Shown here piece by piece: positions 26,037 through 35,242 of a stretch of 64,000 bases of DNA. Location: contig NZ_PYFT01000001.1 of NCBI RefSeq assembly GCF_003023845.1, positions 1,798,001-1,862,000 on the forward strand. Direction: 5' to 3'. A program made the translations under genes and the position numbers. Origin of the DNA: Adhaeribacter arboris. GTDB taxonomy: Bacteria > Bacteroidota > Bacteroidia > Cytophagales > Hymenobacteraceae. The notes beneath the pieces were generated by a model that did not search any database, was not told where the DNA came from, and saw only the letters and a list, made by a program, of their open reading frames with translations. Positions within the stretch are counted from its first letter, which is position 1. Each line of letters begins with the position of its first letter.

Positions 26037-27137
26037 CTAACTGGCAACTTGTTTTACAAAAGGCAATTTTACTATTTTCGCCCGCAACGATTTATTTCGG
26101 ACTTTGATAAAAATTTCCTGATCGGGCTGGCTGTAACTGGTAATTACGTAACCTAAACCAATACCTTTGCTCAAAGTAGGCGATTGAGTACCAGAAGTTA
26201 CCTCTCCAATTTTTTCGCCGGTCTGGTTTAAAATCTCGTAATGCGCTCGCGGAATCCCCTGTTCCTGCATTTCAAAACCGACTAATTTTTTAGTTAAGCC
26301 TTTCTCTTTTTGCTCTTTTAAAAAAGGGGAATTCGTAAATTCTTTCGAAAATTTGGTAATCCAACTTAATCCACCTTCCAGCGGCGAAGTAGAATCGGTA
26401 ATATCGTTGCCGTACAGGCAATAGCCCATTTCCAAACGTAATGTATCGCGGGCTCCTAAGCCGATTGGTTTAATACCAAAGGAAGCACCTGCGGCCATAA
26501 TTTTATCCCAAACCTGTCGAGCATGAGCATTGGGAACGTAAATTTCAAAACCACCCGCCCCGGTATAACCAGTGGCGGATATAATTACATCCGGAACGCC
26601 GGCAAACTCCGCTACCGTAAAAGTATAATACACCATCTCGGAAAGATTTACCGCCGTAAGCGGCTGCAAAGCGGCAATTGCTTTCGGGCCTTGAACGGCA
26701 AACAGCGAAATAGCATCCGAAATATTTTCCAGTTCCGCTCCTTGGGTGTTATACTGATTCAGCCAATCCCAATCTTTCTGAATATTAGAAGCATTTACCA
26801 CCAACATGTACTCTTCCTCTTTAAAGCGATAAACCAACAAGTCATCCACAATTCCACCCTGCTCGTTCGGGAAACAAGAGTATTGCACTTTGCCATCGGT
26901 TAGTTTAGCCGCATCGTTTGTCGTAATTCGCTGGATTAAATCTAAAGCTTGCGGTCCGCGTACTATAAACTCGCCCATGTGCGAAACATCAAAAATCCCT
27001 ACGTTTTGCCGCACGGCGTGGTGTTCTTCCAGATCAGAAGAGTACCGTACCGGCATGTTGTAGCCCGCAAAGGGTACCATTTTGGCGCCTAAGGCGGTAT
27101 GCACGTCGTTTAGCGCGACTTTTTTTAATTCATCCAT
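26037..27137 (-). CDS. gcvT: Glycine cleavage system T protein (aminomethyltransferase)
   Basis: About 366 residues from the ATG at 27137 (MDELKKVALNDVH), which fits the family N-terminus; an upstream ATG at 27164 would add nine unlikely residues. The folate-binding fold is shown by GAKMVPFAGYNMPV, the catalytic-Asp region FDVSHMGEFIV, and GYTGAGGFEIYVP, with GLGARDTLRLEMGYCLYGND further on. The enzyme transfers the aminomethylene carbon from lipoyl-H protein to tetrahydrofolate, releasing ammonia. GcvH and GcvP are not in this window, as is common for scattered Bacteroidota gcv genes. Confidence 0.95.
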   Translation of the reverse strand: MDELKKVALNDVHTALGAKMVPFAGYNMPVRYSSDLEEHHAVRQNVGIFDVSHMGEFIVRGPQALDLIQRITTNDAAKLTDGKVQYSCFPNEQGGIVDDLLVYRFKEEEYMLVVNASNIQKDWDWLNQYNTQGAELENISDAISLFAVQGPKAIAALQPLTAVNLSEMVYYTFTVAEFAGVPDVIISATGYTGAGGFEIYVPNAHARQVWDKIMAAGASFGIKPIGLGARDTLRLEMGYCLYGNDITDSTSPLEGGLSWITKFSKEFTNSPFLKEQKEKGLTKKLVGFEMQEQGIPRAHYEILNQTGEKIGEVTSGTQSPTLSKGIGLGYVITSYSQPDQEIFIKVRNKSLRAKIVKLPFVKQVAS

Positions 27138-27203
27138 AAATTTGAGTAGCTGCTGCCGCCGCAAAAGTAGAAATTTTAAACAGGTTCTGAAAACTGTTTT
27201 TCG

Positions 27204-27481
27204 AATCGCGGATTACTGCAGATTAATGGATTACACGGGTGTCTAAGATAGAATAAATTACCATAAAATTATTACCTGTATTTACCATAACATTATATTG
27301 AATGAAACAGATAACCCTCTTATATCTAAGTACCAGGACAAAAACAATTACCCCTGTCCCTCCTAAACTTAGGAGGGAAGTTTTACCTCAACTTATCACG
27401 TATAATTTAGTTTATCTTATTACTTACACAAAATCTAACACATACTCTATGAAATCCTTTCATCCGCGGTAATCTGCGATT
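27204..27481. repeat. Inverted pair of dispersed GATTAC-type repeats
   Basis: The arm at 27204-27234 (AATCGCGGATTACTGCAGAT...) matches the reverse complement of 27451-27481 at 25 of 31 bases. The text resembles the dispersed intergenic repeat rich in GATTAC and CATCCGCG found in many environmental genomes. It lies in the 436-base spacer between gcvT and the kinase gene, which otherwise shows no gene. Confidence 0.55.
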
Positions 27482-27573
27482 CAGAAAAATTTATAACTTT
27501 TATCACCAGATTTTAAGTAGTAAATTTACGCTTCACTTTTCTGCAACTCCACTCACCCTGCCATTTACTTTCC

Positions 27574-29088
27574 ATGAAATTATCTACCAGAATCTTTGCC
27601 GGGTTTGTCATTATCTCTTTCATATTTACCTTGGTTATTTACATAAATTTCCAACTCTCCGAAGAAGTGCTCGAAAACAGCCAGTGGGTTTCGCATTCGC
27701 AAACGGTAGTGAGGGCATCATCGGCTTTGCAACGCAACATTGTAGATATGGAAACAGGAATGCGAGGTTTTTTGCTGACCGGTAACGAAATTTTTTTAGA
27801 ACCTTATTACGCCGCCAAAAAGCAAATACCGGCCATGTTCTCGAATTTAGAAACGCTAGTGAAAAATTCGCCGGTGCAAATCCGGCAGGTGCAGCAAATC
27901 AAAAATACGCACAATCGTTGGGTAACTACTTTTACCGAAGCATTAATAACCCAAAAAAGAAATCAAACCCTCGAAAATGACCAATTAAAAAATACGGGTT
28001 TACAAAATTTAAAAAATGCCGATAACGCCATGAATTCCAGCGGCAAAAAAATGATGGATTCCATGCGTTCCATGTTTATCGGACTTAATGCTATTGAAAA
28101 CCAAGTACGCGAAGCCCGGTTAACGCGCCTGCGTAATAGTATCAACAATACCCGGTTACTTTCTACTGTAATTACTATTCTTTCAATTTTAATTGGCTTA
28201 GGCTGGACGTATTACATTGCTCGGTTAATTACCCGCCGCATAGGTTCCATGGTTCGTTTAGCAGAAAAAATTTCCTTGGGTGAATATAAAACGCAGATAT
28301 TAGATACCTCGCGCGATGAGTTGAGCCGGCTCTCTTATTCGTTAAATGTAATGGCCAACAAAATCAACCAGACGATAACCGAGTTAGAAAGCAAAAACAA
28401 GGAATTAGACCAGTTTGCCTACGTAGTTTCGCACGATTTAAAAGCGCCTTTACGGGGTATTGAAAATGCTTCGCGCTGGGTAGAGGAAGATATGGGCAAA
28501 GATTTACCCGCTCACATCCAGGAATATTTAAAATTAATGCGGACTCGGGTTCACCGGATGGAAAACCTGATTAACGGCATATTGGCCCTAGCCCGAATTG
28601 GCCGGCGTAAACTAACGGAAGAAGCGGTTGATATTTCCCAGCTTTTATCTGAAATTTTCGAAATGCTGGCTCCTCCGGCAGGGATTAAATGGCAGGTTAG
28701 TGATAATCTTCCCGTTTTATTTACGGTGCGGGTGTATTTGCAACAGGTATTTACCAATTTAATAAGTAATGCCATTAAATATCATCACCAATCCCAAGGT
28801 TTAATTCAGGTGAAACACACCGAGTTGCTAGATGCTCATCAATTTACCGTTACGGATGATGGACCCGGAATAGAGGAAGAATACCACCAACGTATATTTG
28901 TAATATTCCAGACTTTACAAGAACGCGACGCCCTGGAAAGTACCGGTGTAGGCCTGGCCATTGTTAAAAAAATTATTGAGCAGCAGGGTGGAAAAATCAC
29001 CGTCAAGTCTAGTCCGGGAAAAGGTTCCTCGTTTATATTTACCTGGCCAAAAAACCAAAATTCTGGCCCGGATTTTGAAATAAGCTAA
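27574..29088 (+). CDS. CHASE3-HAMP sensor histidine kinase
   Basis: 504 residues. TM1 (about 5-27), a periplasmic CHASE3 domain (about 35-180, with the typical NIVDMETGMRGFLLTGN), TM2 (about 191-213), a HAMP segment, then HisKA with FAYVVSHDLKAPLRGIENAS (phospho-acceptor His in SHDLKAP), and HATPase_c with the N box NLISNAIKYHH, the G1 box DDGPGIEEEY and GVGLAIVKKI. It is a canonical membrane kinase with unknown signal; CHASE3 and kinases of the phytochrome-like HWE-free type often work with a stand-alone CheY-like partner, which is the next gene. Start 27574 gives the full TM1. Confidence 0.93.
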   Translation: MKLSTRIFAGFVIISFIFTLVIYINFQLSEEVLENSQWVSHSQTVVRASSALQRNIVDMETGMRGFLLTGNEIFLEPYYAAKKQIPAMFSNLETLVKNSPVQIRQVQQIKNTHNRWVTTFTEALITQKRNQTLENDQLKNTGLQNLKNADNAMNSSGKKMMDSMRSMFIGLNAIENQVREARLTRLRNSINNTRLLSTVITILSILIGLGWTYYIARLITRRIGSMVRLAEKISLGEYKTQILDTSRDELSRLSYSLNVMANKINQTITELESKNKELDQFAYVVSHDLKAPLRGIENASRWVEEDMGKDLPAHIQEYLKLMRTRVHRMENLINGILALARIGRRKLTEEAVDISQLLSEIFEMLAPPAGIKWQVSDNLPVLFTVRVYLQQVFTNLISNAIKYHHQSQGLIQVKHTELLDAHQFTVTDDGPGIEEEYHQRIFVIFQTLQERDALESTGVGLAIVKKIIEQQGGKITVKSSPGKGSSFIFTWPKNQNSGPDFEIS

Positions 29089-29134
29089 GAATAATACCAC
29101 AGAATTATTACTTCTGTCTTACAATCTTAATCTT

Positions 29135-29575
29135 ATGAACGAAACACTACCCAGCATACTTTTGGTTGAAGATGATTATCTGGACATTATGAGCGTAGAG
29201 CGTGAACTACGTAAGTTAAACATAAATTTACCTCTGCATATTGCCCGTAATGGTCGCGAAGCTTTATCGATGTTAAAAGGAGAAGGTCAGGCGCCTTTAA
29301 ACCCTTTACCGAGCGTAGTAATGCTCGACATAAATATGCCGAAAATGAATGGCTTGGAATTACTCTCTGAAATCCGGAGAGACATTGATCTACAGTACTT
29401 AAACGTGTTTATCACTACTACTTCCATGGAAGATTCGGACCGGACCAAAGCCGAGGATTTAGAAGTGAGCGGTTACATCGAAAAACCTTTAACGTTTGAT
29501 ACGTTTGGGAACCACTCCGGCTCCCGCATTGATTCCTTCAGTTTATTTCTTGATTTGTTAAAACTGAAGAATTAA
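29135..29575 (+). CDS. CheY-like response regulator (receiver domain only)
   Basis: 146 residues, a single receiver domain without output domain. The phosphorylation site is the Asp in VVMLDINMPKMNG; the acidic pair is in LLVEDDYLDI; the Thr switch (TTTSMED) and the conserved Lys (IEKPL) are present. It starts 46 bases after the kinase gene and is surely its partner. The N-terminal type (EDDYLDIMSVERELRKL) is that of regulators coupled to phytochrome-type and CHASE3 kinases, acting by protein contacts rather than DNA binding. Confidence 0.93.
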   Translation: MNETLPSILLVEDDYLDIMSVERELRKLNINLPLHIARNGREALSMLKGEGQAPLNPLPSVVMLDINMPKMNGLELLSEIRRDIDLQYLNVFITTTSMEDSDRTKAEDLEVSGYIEKPLTFDTFGNHSGSRIDSFSLFLDLLKLKN

Positions 29576-29868
29576 AGACACACTAGTATCAAGATTTTAG
29601 ATAGTAGACTTTTCGGTTGTTAAAAAACTAAATTCTAGTACTTTAATAAATTCGTCTTCAAAAAGGATAAAAATTAATCTTATACGACTGTTTTTACTAT
29701 ATAAATCAAAATTAGGCTACTAGCCCCTTCTTTTTACCGGATCTTTCCAAAATTCATATACCACTTTACTAAGTCAAGTATTAAAAAAATGATTTTTAAA
29801 TTTTAAACTTAAGCTCTGCTTCTGCTTGGTAAAGATTTAAATTGTAAAAGTTATTTTGATTTAATTCT

Positions 29869-31545
29869 TTAACTCATAGGAGCGGGCTCCCGGAATCCGA
29901 CCCAGGTAAAACGTTTTATGACAAATTCGGGGTTAGTAAAGGAAGCATTACCCGCCGGATTACCGCCGGTTACATGAAAATCAGAGAAACCCGCGTTTTG
30001 GTTCACGTAAATATTTCCGGTAAGGTTAAAACTAACGGGAGTACCGGCCAAACTCATTTCATCTTTTATCTGTTCTTTAATTTCCGCATCGGTGGAATAA
30101 GCCGCGCAGGAAATAGCTCCCTGGGTTTCGGCTAACTCTCTAGCCAGCGCAATAGATTCAGCAGTATTTTTAGTTTTAATAATCAAGGCTATTGGGCCGA
30201 ATAATTCCTGGTTATAAATTTCCTTATGCGCGGCGGTTACTTCGTATAAAACCGGGCTGCACATGCGGGCATTGGTAAAATTTGGATTTACTATATCACA
30301 GGTTGATAAAAGCACTTTTCCGTGACCTTCGGCTGCATCTTTCACGCGCTGCCCCGTAGCAGTGTTTTGGATAGCACCCAGGATTTGCGGGCCAGCTTTT
30401 GGATTATTTACCAGGTTAGCAATAGCCTCGCTAAGCTTCTGAGTAATTACTTCGTACGATATAACTTCCCCATTGGCTACTATTCCAGCTTCAGGAATAA
30501 AGAAATTTTGCGGCGCGGTGCACATTTGCCCGGAATACAACGAAATGGAAAAAGCCAGATTTTGTACTACTTTATCCAAGTCCGTAACCGAATCTAAAAT
30601 AACTGAATTAACACCAGCTTTTTCCGTGAATACGGTTTTGCCGGGCAATTTTTCCAGGTAATTGCCAAATGCCGTACTACCTGTATAATCAATCAATTTT
30701 ACTTTCGGGTGTTCGGCCAATTCTTTCGTGATCAAGCATTCGCGGGCATCCACCGCTAACTGACAAATAGTTGGATCCAGGTTTTGTTCCTGCAATACTT
30801 TTTGTACTTCGGCCACTATTATGGCAATAGGTAAAACTGCCTTGGGATGTGGTTTAATAATTACCGGATTGCCGGTTACCAAACTGGCAAACATACCCGG
30901 TACGGTATTCCAGGTCGGGAAGGTAGAACACCCAATTACCACACTAATACCTTTTGGCACCGCCACCCAGCTTTTCTGCAACTTAATACTGTATTTCCCC
31001 ATGGGCTTCTCCCATTCCGTTTGCGACGGGAAACGGGTTTGTTCCTCTAAACCGGCCGCGATTGCTTCTAGAGCCCGATCAGCCGCGTGGGGTCCGGATG
31101 CCTGGAACGACATCAGGAAAGACTGGCCGGTAGTATGCATGGTGGCGTAAGCAATCTGAAAAAAACGCTTCTTTATGTACTCCAGGGCTTCTACCAGCAA
31201 AGCAGCTCGTTCGGCTGGAGCAACTTTTCGCCAGGTATGAAAAGCCTTTTCGCCTCGTTCTATAAGGGTTTGTACTTCAAAATAGGGATACGTAATACCG
31301 AGAGATTGCTGCTCATAGGGTGATTCTTCCTGCCCCACCCAGTCCGCTGGATCAGGTTGCCATAACTCCGTAAATGGCTTTTGTAAAGCAGCTTCGAAGG
31401 CCATTCTTCCCTCCTGCTCGGCAGTTTCGCCGTATACATCCGGGGTGGGATTTTCGGGGTAAGCGGCAAAAAAAGTACGTTCGTGCAAAGCGCGCATAGC
31501 CCGTTGCAAAAGCGTTTCGTTTTTTTCTTTATTAATAATAGCCAT
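29869..31545 (-). CDS. paaN: PaaN-type aldehyde dehydrogenase (phenylacetic acid degradation)
   Basis: About 558 residues from the ATG at 31545; an ATG four codons upstream is possible. The aldehyde dehydrogenase fold is shown by VVIGCSTFPTWNTVPGMF, NPVIIKPHPKAVLP (cofactor Lys), LIDYTGSTAFGNYLEKL, TEKAGVNSVI (general base Glu region), and the catalytic Cys in LYSGQMCTAPQNFF. The opening MRALHERTFFAAYPENP and overall length match the PaaN group, named from the ring-opening steps of phenylacetyl-CoA catabolism. No other paa gene is in the window, so its substrate here is uncertain. Monocistronic. Confidence 0.88.
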   Translation of the reverse strand: MAIINKEKNETLLQRAMRALHERTFFAAYPENPTPDVYGETAEQEGRMAFEAALQKPFTELWQPDPADWVGQEESPYEQQSLGITYPYFEVQTLIERGEKAFHTWRKVAPAERAALLVEALEYIKKRFFQIAYATMHTTGQSFLMSFQASGPHAADRALEAIAAGLEEQTRFPSQTEWEKPMGKYSIKLQKSWVAVPKGISVVIGCSTFPTWNTVPGMFASLVTGNPVIIKPHPKAVLPIAIIVAEVQKVLQEQNLDPTICQLAVDARECLITKELAEHPKVKLIDYTGSTAFGNYLEKLPGKTVFTEKAGVNSVILDSVTDLDKVVQNLAFSISLYSGQMCTAPQNFFIPEAGIVANGEVISYEVITQKLSEAIANLVNNPKAGPQILGAIQNTATGQRVKDAAEGHGKVLLSTCDIVNPNFTNARMCSPVLYEVTAAHKEIYNQELFGPIALIIKTKNTAESIALARELAETQGAISCAAYSTDAEIKEQIKDEMSLAGTPVSFNLTGNIYVNQNAGFSDFHVTGGNPAGNASFTNPEFVIKRFTWVGFREPAPMS

Positions 31546-31689
31546 TTTTAGATACATTTCAGTTTAAATTCGTACTATTTCGGAGTGGCTGAATCTCTTA
31601 AATTTACGCTAATCCAAATTATTTTCCAGTTTTAAACAGTTCTTTTTTAAATCTGGCTTTTACTTACTTTCCTGATTTTCTATGTTGGC

Positions 31690-34600
31690 ATGATTACCCG
31701 ATTTTTTCATTGTTTACTCGCTTTTTTCTTCCTTTTTACTTTAAGCTGTACTCCTTCTTGGGCGCAAAATTTACGTTCAGTTGATAAGAATTCTTCTCCG
31801 GCACGCACCCAACCTAATTTTTTGTTAATTAAACTTAAATCAGAGCACTGGTCAGTTGGGGCTAACCGCCAACCGTCCAGTGCGCCTACTAACTCCTTAC
31901 AACAAGTGCTGGCGCAAATAAAAACCAGTTCGTACCGGCAAAAATTTCCTGAAACCAGCTCTTCTGCTAACTTAAAACCTGGGCAGGTTGATTTATCGCT
32001 GTGGTACGAAGTTCAATACCAAAACACAAAATTCACTTTCCCGCAATTACGCCGGATGCTGCTCGCCACCGGCCTGGTCGACCAGGTAGAGCCGGTTTAT
32101 TTACCTGAAATCTTGTATCAACCTAATGATCCTTTGGCCGATTCCGTTACCGGCAATCAGTATTATTTGAAACAGATTCATGCGTACCAGGCCTGGGATA
32201 TAGAAAAAGGTGATTCCACTATTGTCATCGGGATTCTGGATACCGGAACCCGCCTGGATCACGAAGATTTAATTAAAAATATAAAACATAATTACGCCGA
32301 TCCAATTGATGGAACAGATAACGATAACGACGGCTATAGAGATAATTTTACCGGTTGGGATACTGCCGACCAGGACAATGATCCCTATTCCGGTGGGCAC
32401 GGAACCTTGGTAACCGGAATTGCATCAGGAACCCCGGATAATAACACCGGTGTGGCGGGAGCAGGTTTTAATTGCCGCTATTTACCCGTTAAAGTTTTCT
32501 CTTCTGATGCAGATGGACCATTTGGAGGTTATGAAGGCATTAAATACGCCGCTGACCATGGTTGCCAGGTAATTAATTTATCCTGGGGGGGAGATAATCC
32601 GTATTCGCAGTTTGAGCAGGATGTAATTAACTATGCCGTTCTGAACAAAAACGCGCTGGTAGTGGCTGCTGGTGGCAATACTCCTAAAGAAATATATTTT
32701 TATCCGGCTTCTTACGAAAATGTACTGGCGGTTAGTAGCGTCGATCCGAATGACGTAAAAGTAGCTAGTCAAACTTTTAACTACGCCATTGATTTAACGG
32801 CTCCAGGCATTAATATTACGACTTCCAGCAGCAACGGCATTAGCACGTATGCAAGCGTGGGCGGTTCTTCTATGGCCACTCCCCAGGTTGCAGGCGCCGC
32901 CGGCTTGCTCCGAAAAAAATTTCCGACCTATACCGCCCGGCAAGTGGCAGAACAACTTCGCGTAACGGCCGACAATATTTACGGGGCCGGAACAAATAAC
33001 TCGTACCTGGAAAAATTAGGCTATGGCCGGTTAAACATATACCGGGCCTTAACCGCGGTACAATCAAAGGCCGTCCGGAATACCAACAACACCTACGATT
33101 ATCAGCGTACCTTAGCCGGCAACATTTTGCCGATTACCGGAACGTTTGAGAACGTACTATCGCCCACGGAAAATTTGCAGGTTACTCTTTCTTCACCTTC
33201 GCCTTACGTGTCTATTATCCGGAGCACCTATGCCGCCGGCGCTATGGCTACCTTATCTTCTAAAACCAATTCCGGGCAACCGTTTCAAGTTCTCATTCAG
33301 GAAGACATTCCCGCTAATCAAGGTGTTACTTTCCGGTATGGTTTTACCGACGGAACTTACACCGACTACCAATATTTTACTCTTATTCTTAATTCAGATT
33401 ACGTGACTTTAAAAACCGGTGATTTAGACGCTACCATTACAAGCCGGGGAAACATTGGCTTTAATGGGCTAAATTTGAAACAAGGGGAAAGCGTAATTTA
33501 TAAAAACTTTGACCAGATGTTAAGCGAAGGAGGTTTACTCGTGGGTACTTCGCCCGAAAAAGTATCGGATCACCTGCGCACTATTCCTCCGGAAACCGAC
33601 GAAGATTTTACCGTAACCTCTGGAATCCGGTTCGCGGATACTAGTAAGCGGGCGGATGAAGAAGCATACGGCTCTTTTGAAGATAGATATCCGAGTAATG
33701 GAGCAGTAGGGGTAAGCGTAAAACAACGGGCTTTTGCCTGGCAAAGTGCTCCCTATATCATTCTGGAATACCAACTTACTAATACTACTTCAGAGCCGTT
33801 AACCAACCTGCACGCGGGTCTATTTGCCGACTGGGATATTGGTGATTATACCGATAATGCTGCTGTGTGGGATTCTGCTACCCGAACAGGCTACACTTAT
33901 AATCCGGACAATCCAGAAGTATACGCGGGAATTACCTTACTTACCGATCAGCAAACCACTACTTATGCTATCCGCAACCCGGCCAGTGGTCCCGAGTCCA
34001 TTAACCTGACCGATGGATTTAGTAATGCCGAGAAGTTTACCGTTTTAAGCAATACCTCGCGGCAAAACCAAAATACCGAAGGTTCCAATAACGACGTGTC
34101 GCAGGTAGTGGGTGGCGTACTTACGGATTTACCGCCGGGGGAAAGTACTACAGTGGCCTTTGCCTTGCTAGGAGCCGAAGGGGTGCCCGATTTACAAGAA
34201 GCTGCCCGGACTGCCCGCCATAAATACCAGTTAATAAAAGCTGGTCCGGTGCTGGTAAAACAAATAGATGCCGTTTGCCTGGGTGAAACCGCACTTATAA
34301 AACCAATAGGTGGTCGGAATTTTAAATTTTACGCCGATTCTACTGGTAAACAATTATTAAGTACCGGGACAGATTTTACCACTCCTCCCATGCAGCAAGC
34401 TACCACTTATTACGTCAGCAACACTGATTCACTATATGAAAGTCCGTTGACTGCCGTGCGAATTGTTCCCGCTAATAGCCAGGTACAGTTTGCTTTTTCT
34501 CCCAATCCAGTTTCTCCCGGTGCAAACGGACGAGTTACTTTTACCAACTTAACAACAGGTACCCAACAATGGAACTGGAACTTTGGCAATGGCACGCACA

Positions 34601-34995
34601 GTCGGGAACAGAACCCCACTATCCAATACACCCAACCCGGAACGTATCCGGTAACTCTGCGGGTAACAAATCAATACGGCTGTATTGATTCTCTCACGCA
34701 AACCATTGAAATCAAATACCTGGAATATATTCGGCAATGGCAGGAAAAAGACATTTTGGTCTATCCTATTCCTGCTTCTGAATTTATAAAGATTAATATA
34801 TCGGCCGGGATGGATGCTACCCAAGGACTTTCAGTAAGTCTCGTGAATGTTATTGGGCAATCCATATTAAAGAAAGTAATACACCAGACTGGGAAACAGC
34901 AATTAGATTTAAGTAAACTAGCGAATGGTATTTATTATTTGCGCATCCAGGGTAGAGACGGACTTGTTACTCGCCGGATAGAAGTAGTACGATGA
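31690..34995 (+). CDS. Secreted S8 family subtilisin-like peptidase with PKD and T9SS sorting domains
   Basis: 1101 residues. Order: signal peptide (1-25, ending SWAQ), propeptide, subtilase domain with Asp184 (GILDTGTRLDH), His237 (SGGHGTLVTG) and Ser394 (GGSSMATPQVAG), a long beta-rich middle part (about 470-920), a PKD domain (VQFAFSPNPVSPGA ... WNWNFGNGTHSREQNP), and a C-terminal T9SS sorting domain (YPIPASEFIKINIS ... LANGIYYLRIQGRDG). It should be exported by the type IX system and attached to or released from the surface. All catalytic residues are present. A perfect GAAA-loop hairpin lies ~190 bases downstream, shared with aconitase. Confidence 0.93.
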   Translation: MITRFFHCLLAFFFLFTLSCTPSWAQNLRSVDKNSSPARTQPNFLLIKLKSEHWSVGANRQPSSAPTNSLQQVLAQIKTSSYRQKFPETSSSANLKPGQVDLSLWYEVQYQNTKFTFPQLRRMLLATGLVDQVEPVYLPEILYQPNDPLADSVTGNQYYLKQIHAYQAWDIEKGDSTIVIGILDTGTRLDHEDLIKNIKHNYADPIDGTDNDNDGYRDNFTGWDTADQDNDPYSGGHGTLVTGIASGTPDNNTGVAGAGFNCRYLPVKVFSSDADGPFGGYEGIKYAADHGCQVINLSWGGDNPYSQFEQDVINYAVLNKNALVVAAGGNTPKEIYFYPASYENVLAVSSVDPNDVKVASQTFNYAIDLTAPGINITTSSSNGISTYASVGGSSMATPQVAGAAGLLRKKFPTYTARQVAEQLRVTADNIYGAGTNNSYLEKLGYGRLNIYRALTAVQSKAVRNTNNTYDYQRTLAGNILPITGTFENVLSPTENLQVTLSSPSPYVSIIRSTYAAGAMATLSSKTNSGQPFQVLIQEDIPANQGVTFRYGFTDGTYTDYQYFTLILNSDYVTLKTGDLDATITSRGNIGFNGLNLKQGESVIYKNFDQMLSEGGLLVGTSPEKVSDHLRTIPPETDEDFTVTSGIRFADTSKRADEEAYGSFEDRYPSNGAVGVSVKQRAFAWQSAPYIILEYQLTNTTSEPLTNLHAGLFADWDIGDYTDNAAVWDSATRTGYTYNPDNPEVYAGITLLTDQQTTTYAIRNPASGPESINLTDGFSNAEKFTVLSNTSRQNQNTEGSNNDVSQVVGGVLTDLPPGESTTVAFALLGAEGVPDLQEAARTARHKYQLIKAGPVLVKQIDAVCLGETALIKPIGGRNFKFYADSTGKQLLSTGTDFTTPPMQQATTYYVSNTDSLYESPLTAVRIVPANSQVQFAFSPNPVSPGANGRVTFTNLTTGTQQWNWNFGNGTHSREQNPTIQYTQPGTYPVTLRVTNQYGCIDSLTQTIEIKYLEYIRQWQEKDILVYPIPASEFIKINISAGMDATQGLSVSLVNVIGQSILKKVIHQTGKQQLDLSKLANGIYYLRIQGRDGLVTRRIEVVR

Positions 34996-35183
34996 TAAAA
35001 TCAGCCATTCTCTCGTAACTATTTTTAGTTTGATTTAATATAATTCTTTACTATCTGGTTACTATTGCAGGTAATACAAAGCTGTACTTTTGACTGAGGT
35101 TTCTTGGAAACTTGAAAAAACTCCAAAGACTAACGGTTGATTGGTTCTTATCGCATTGCACATTTAACCAAAAACCCACCATA

Positions 35184-35217
35184 AAACGTACAGCCCTCGA
35201 AAGAGGGCTGTACGTTT
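35184..35217. terminator. Strong intrinsic terminator of the aconitase gene (GAAA loop)
   Basis: A perfect 15-bp stem closed by a GAAA tetraloop (arms 35184-35198 and 35203-35217) lies 26 bases after the aconitase stop on the minus strand, with a T-run on that side. Confidence 0.9.
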
Positions 35218-35242
35218 AAATTTAAAATTAACACGTTTGTGC

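Noticed and set aside
26523-26903. 126-codon frame on the + strand across gcvT
   Set aside because: Shadow of the gcvT coding sequence; no independent support.
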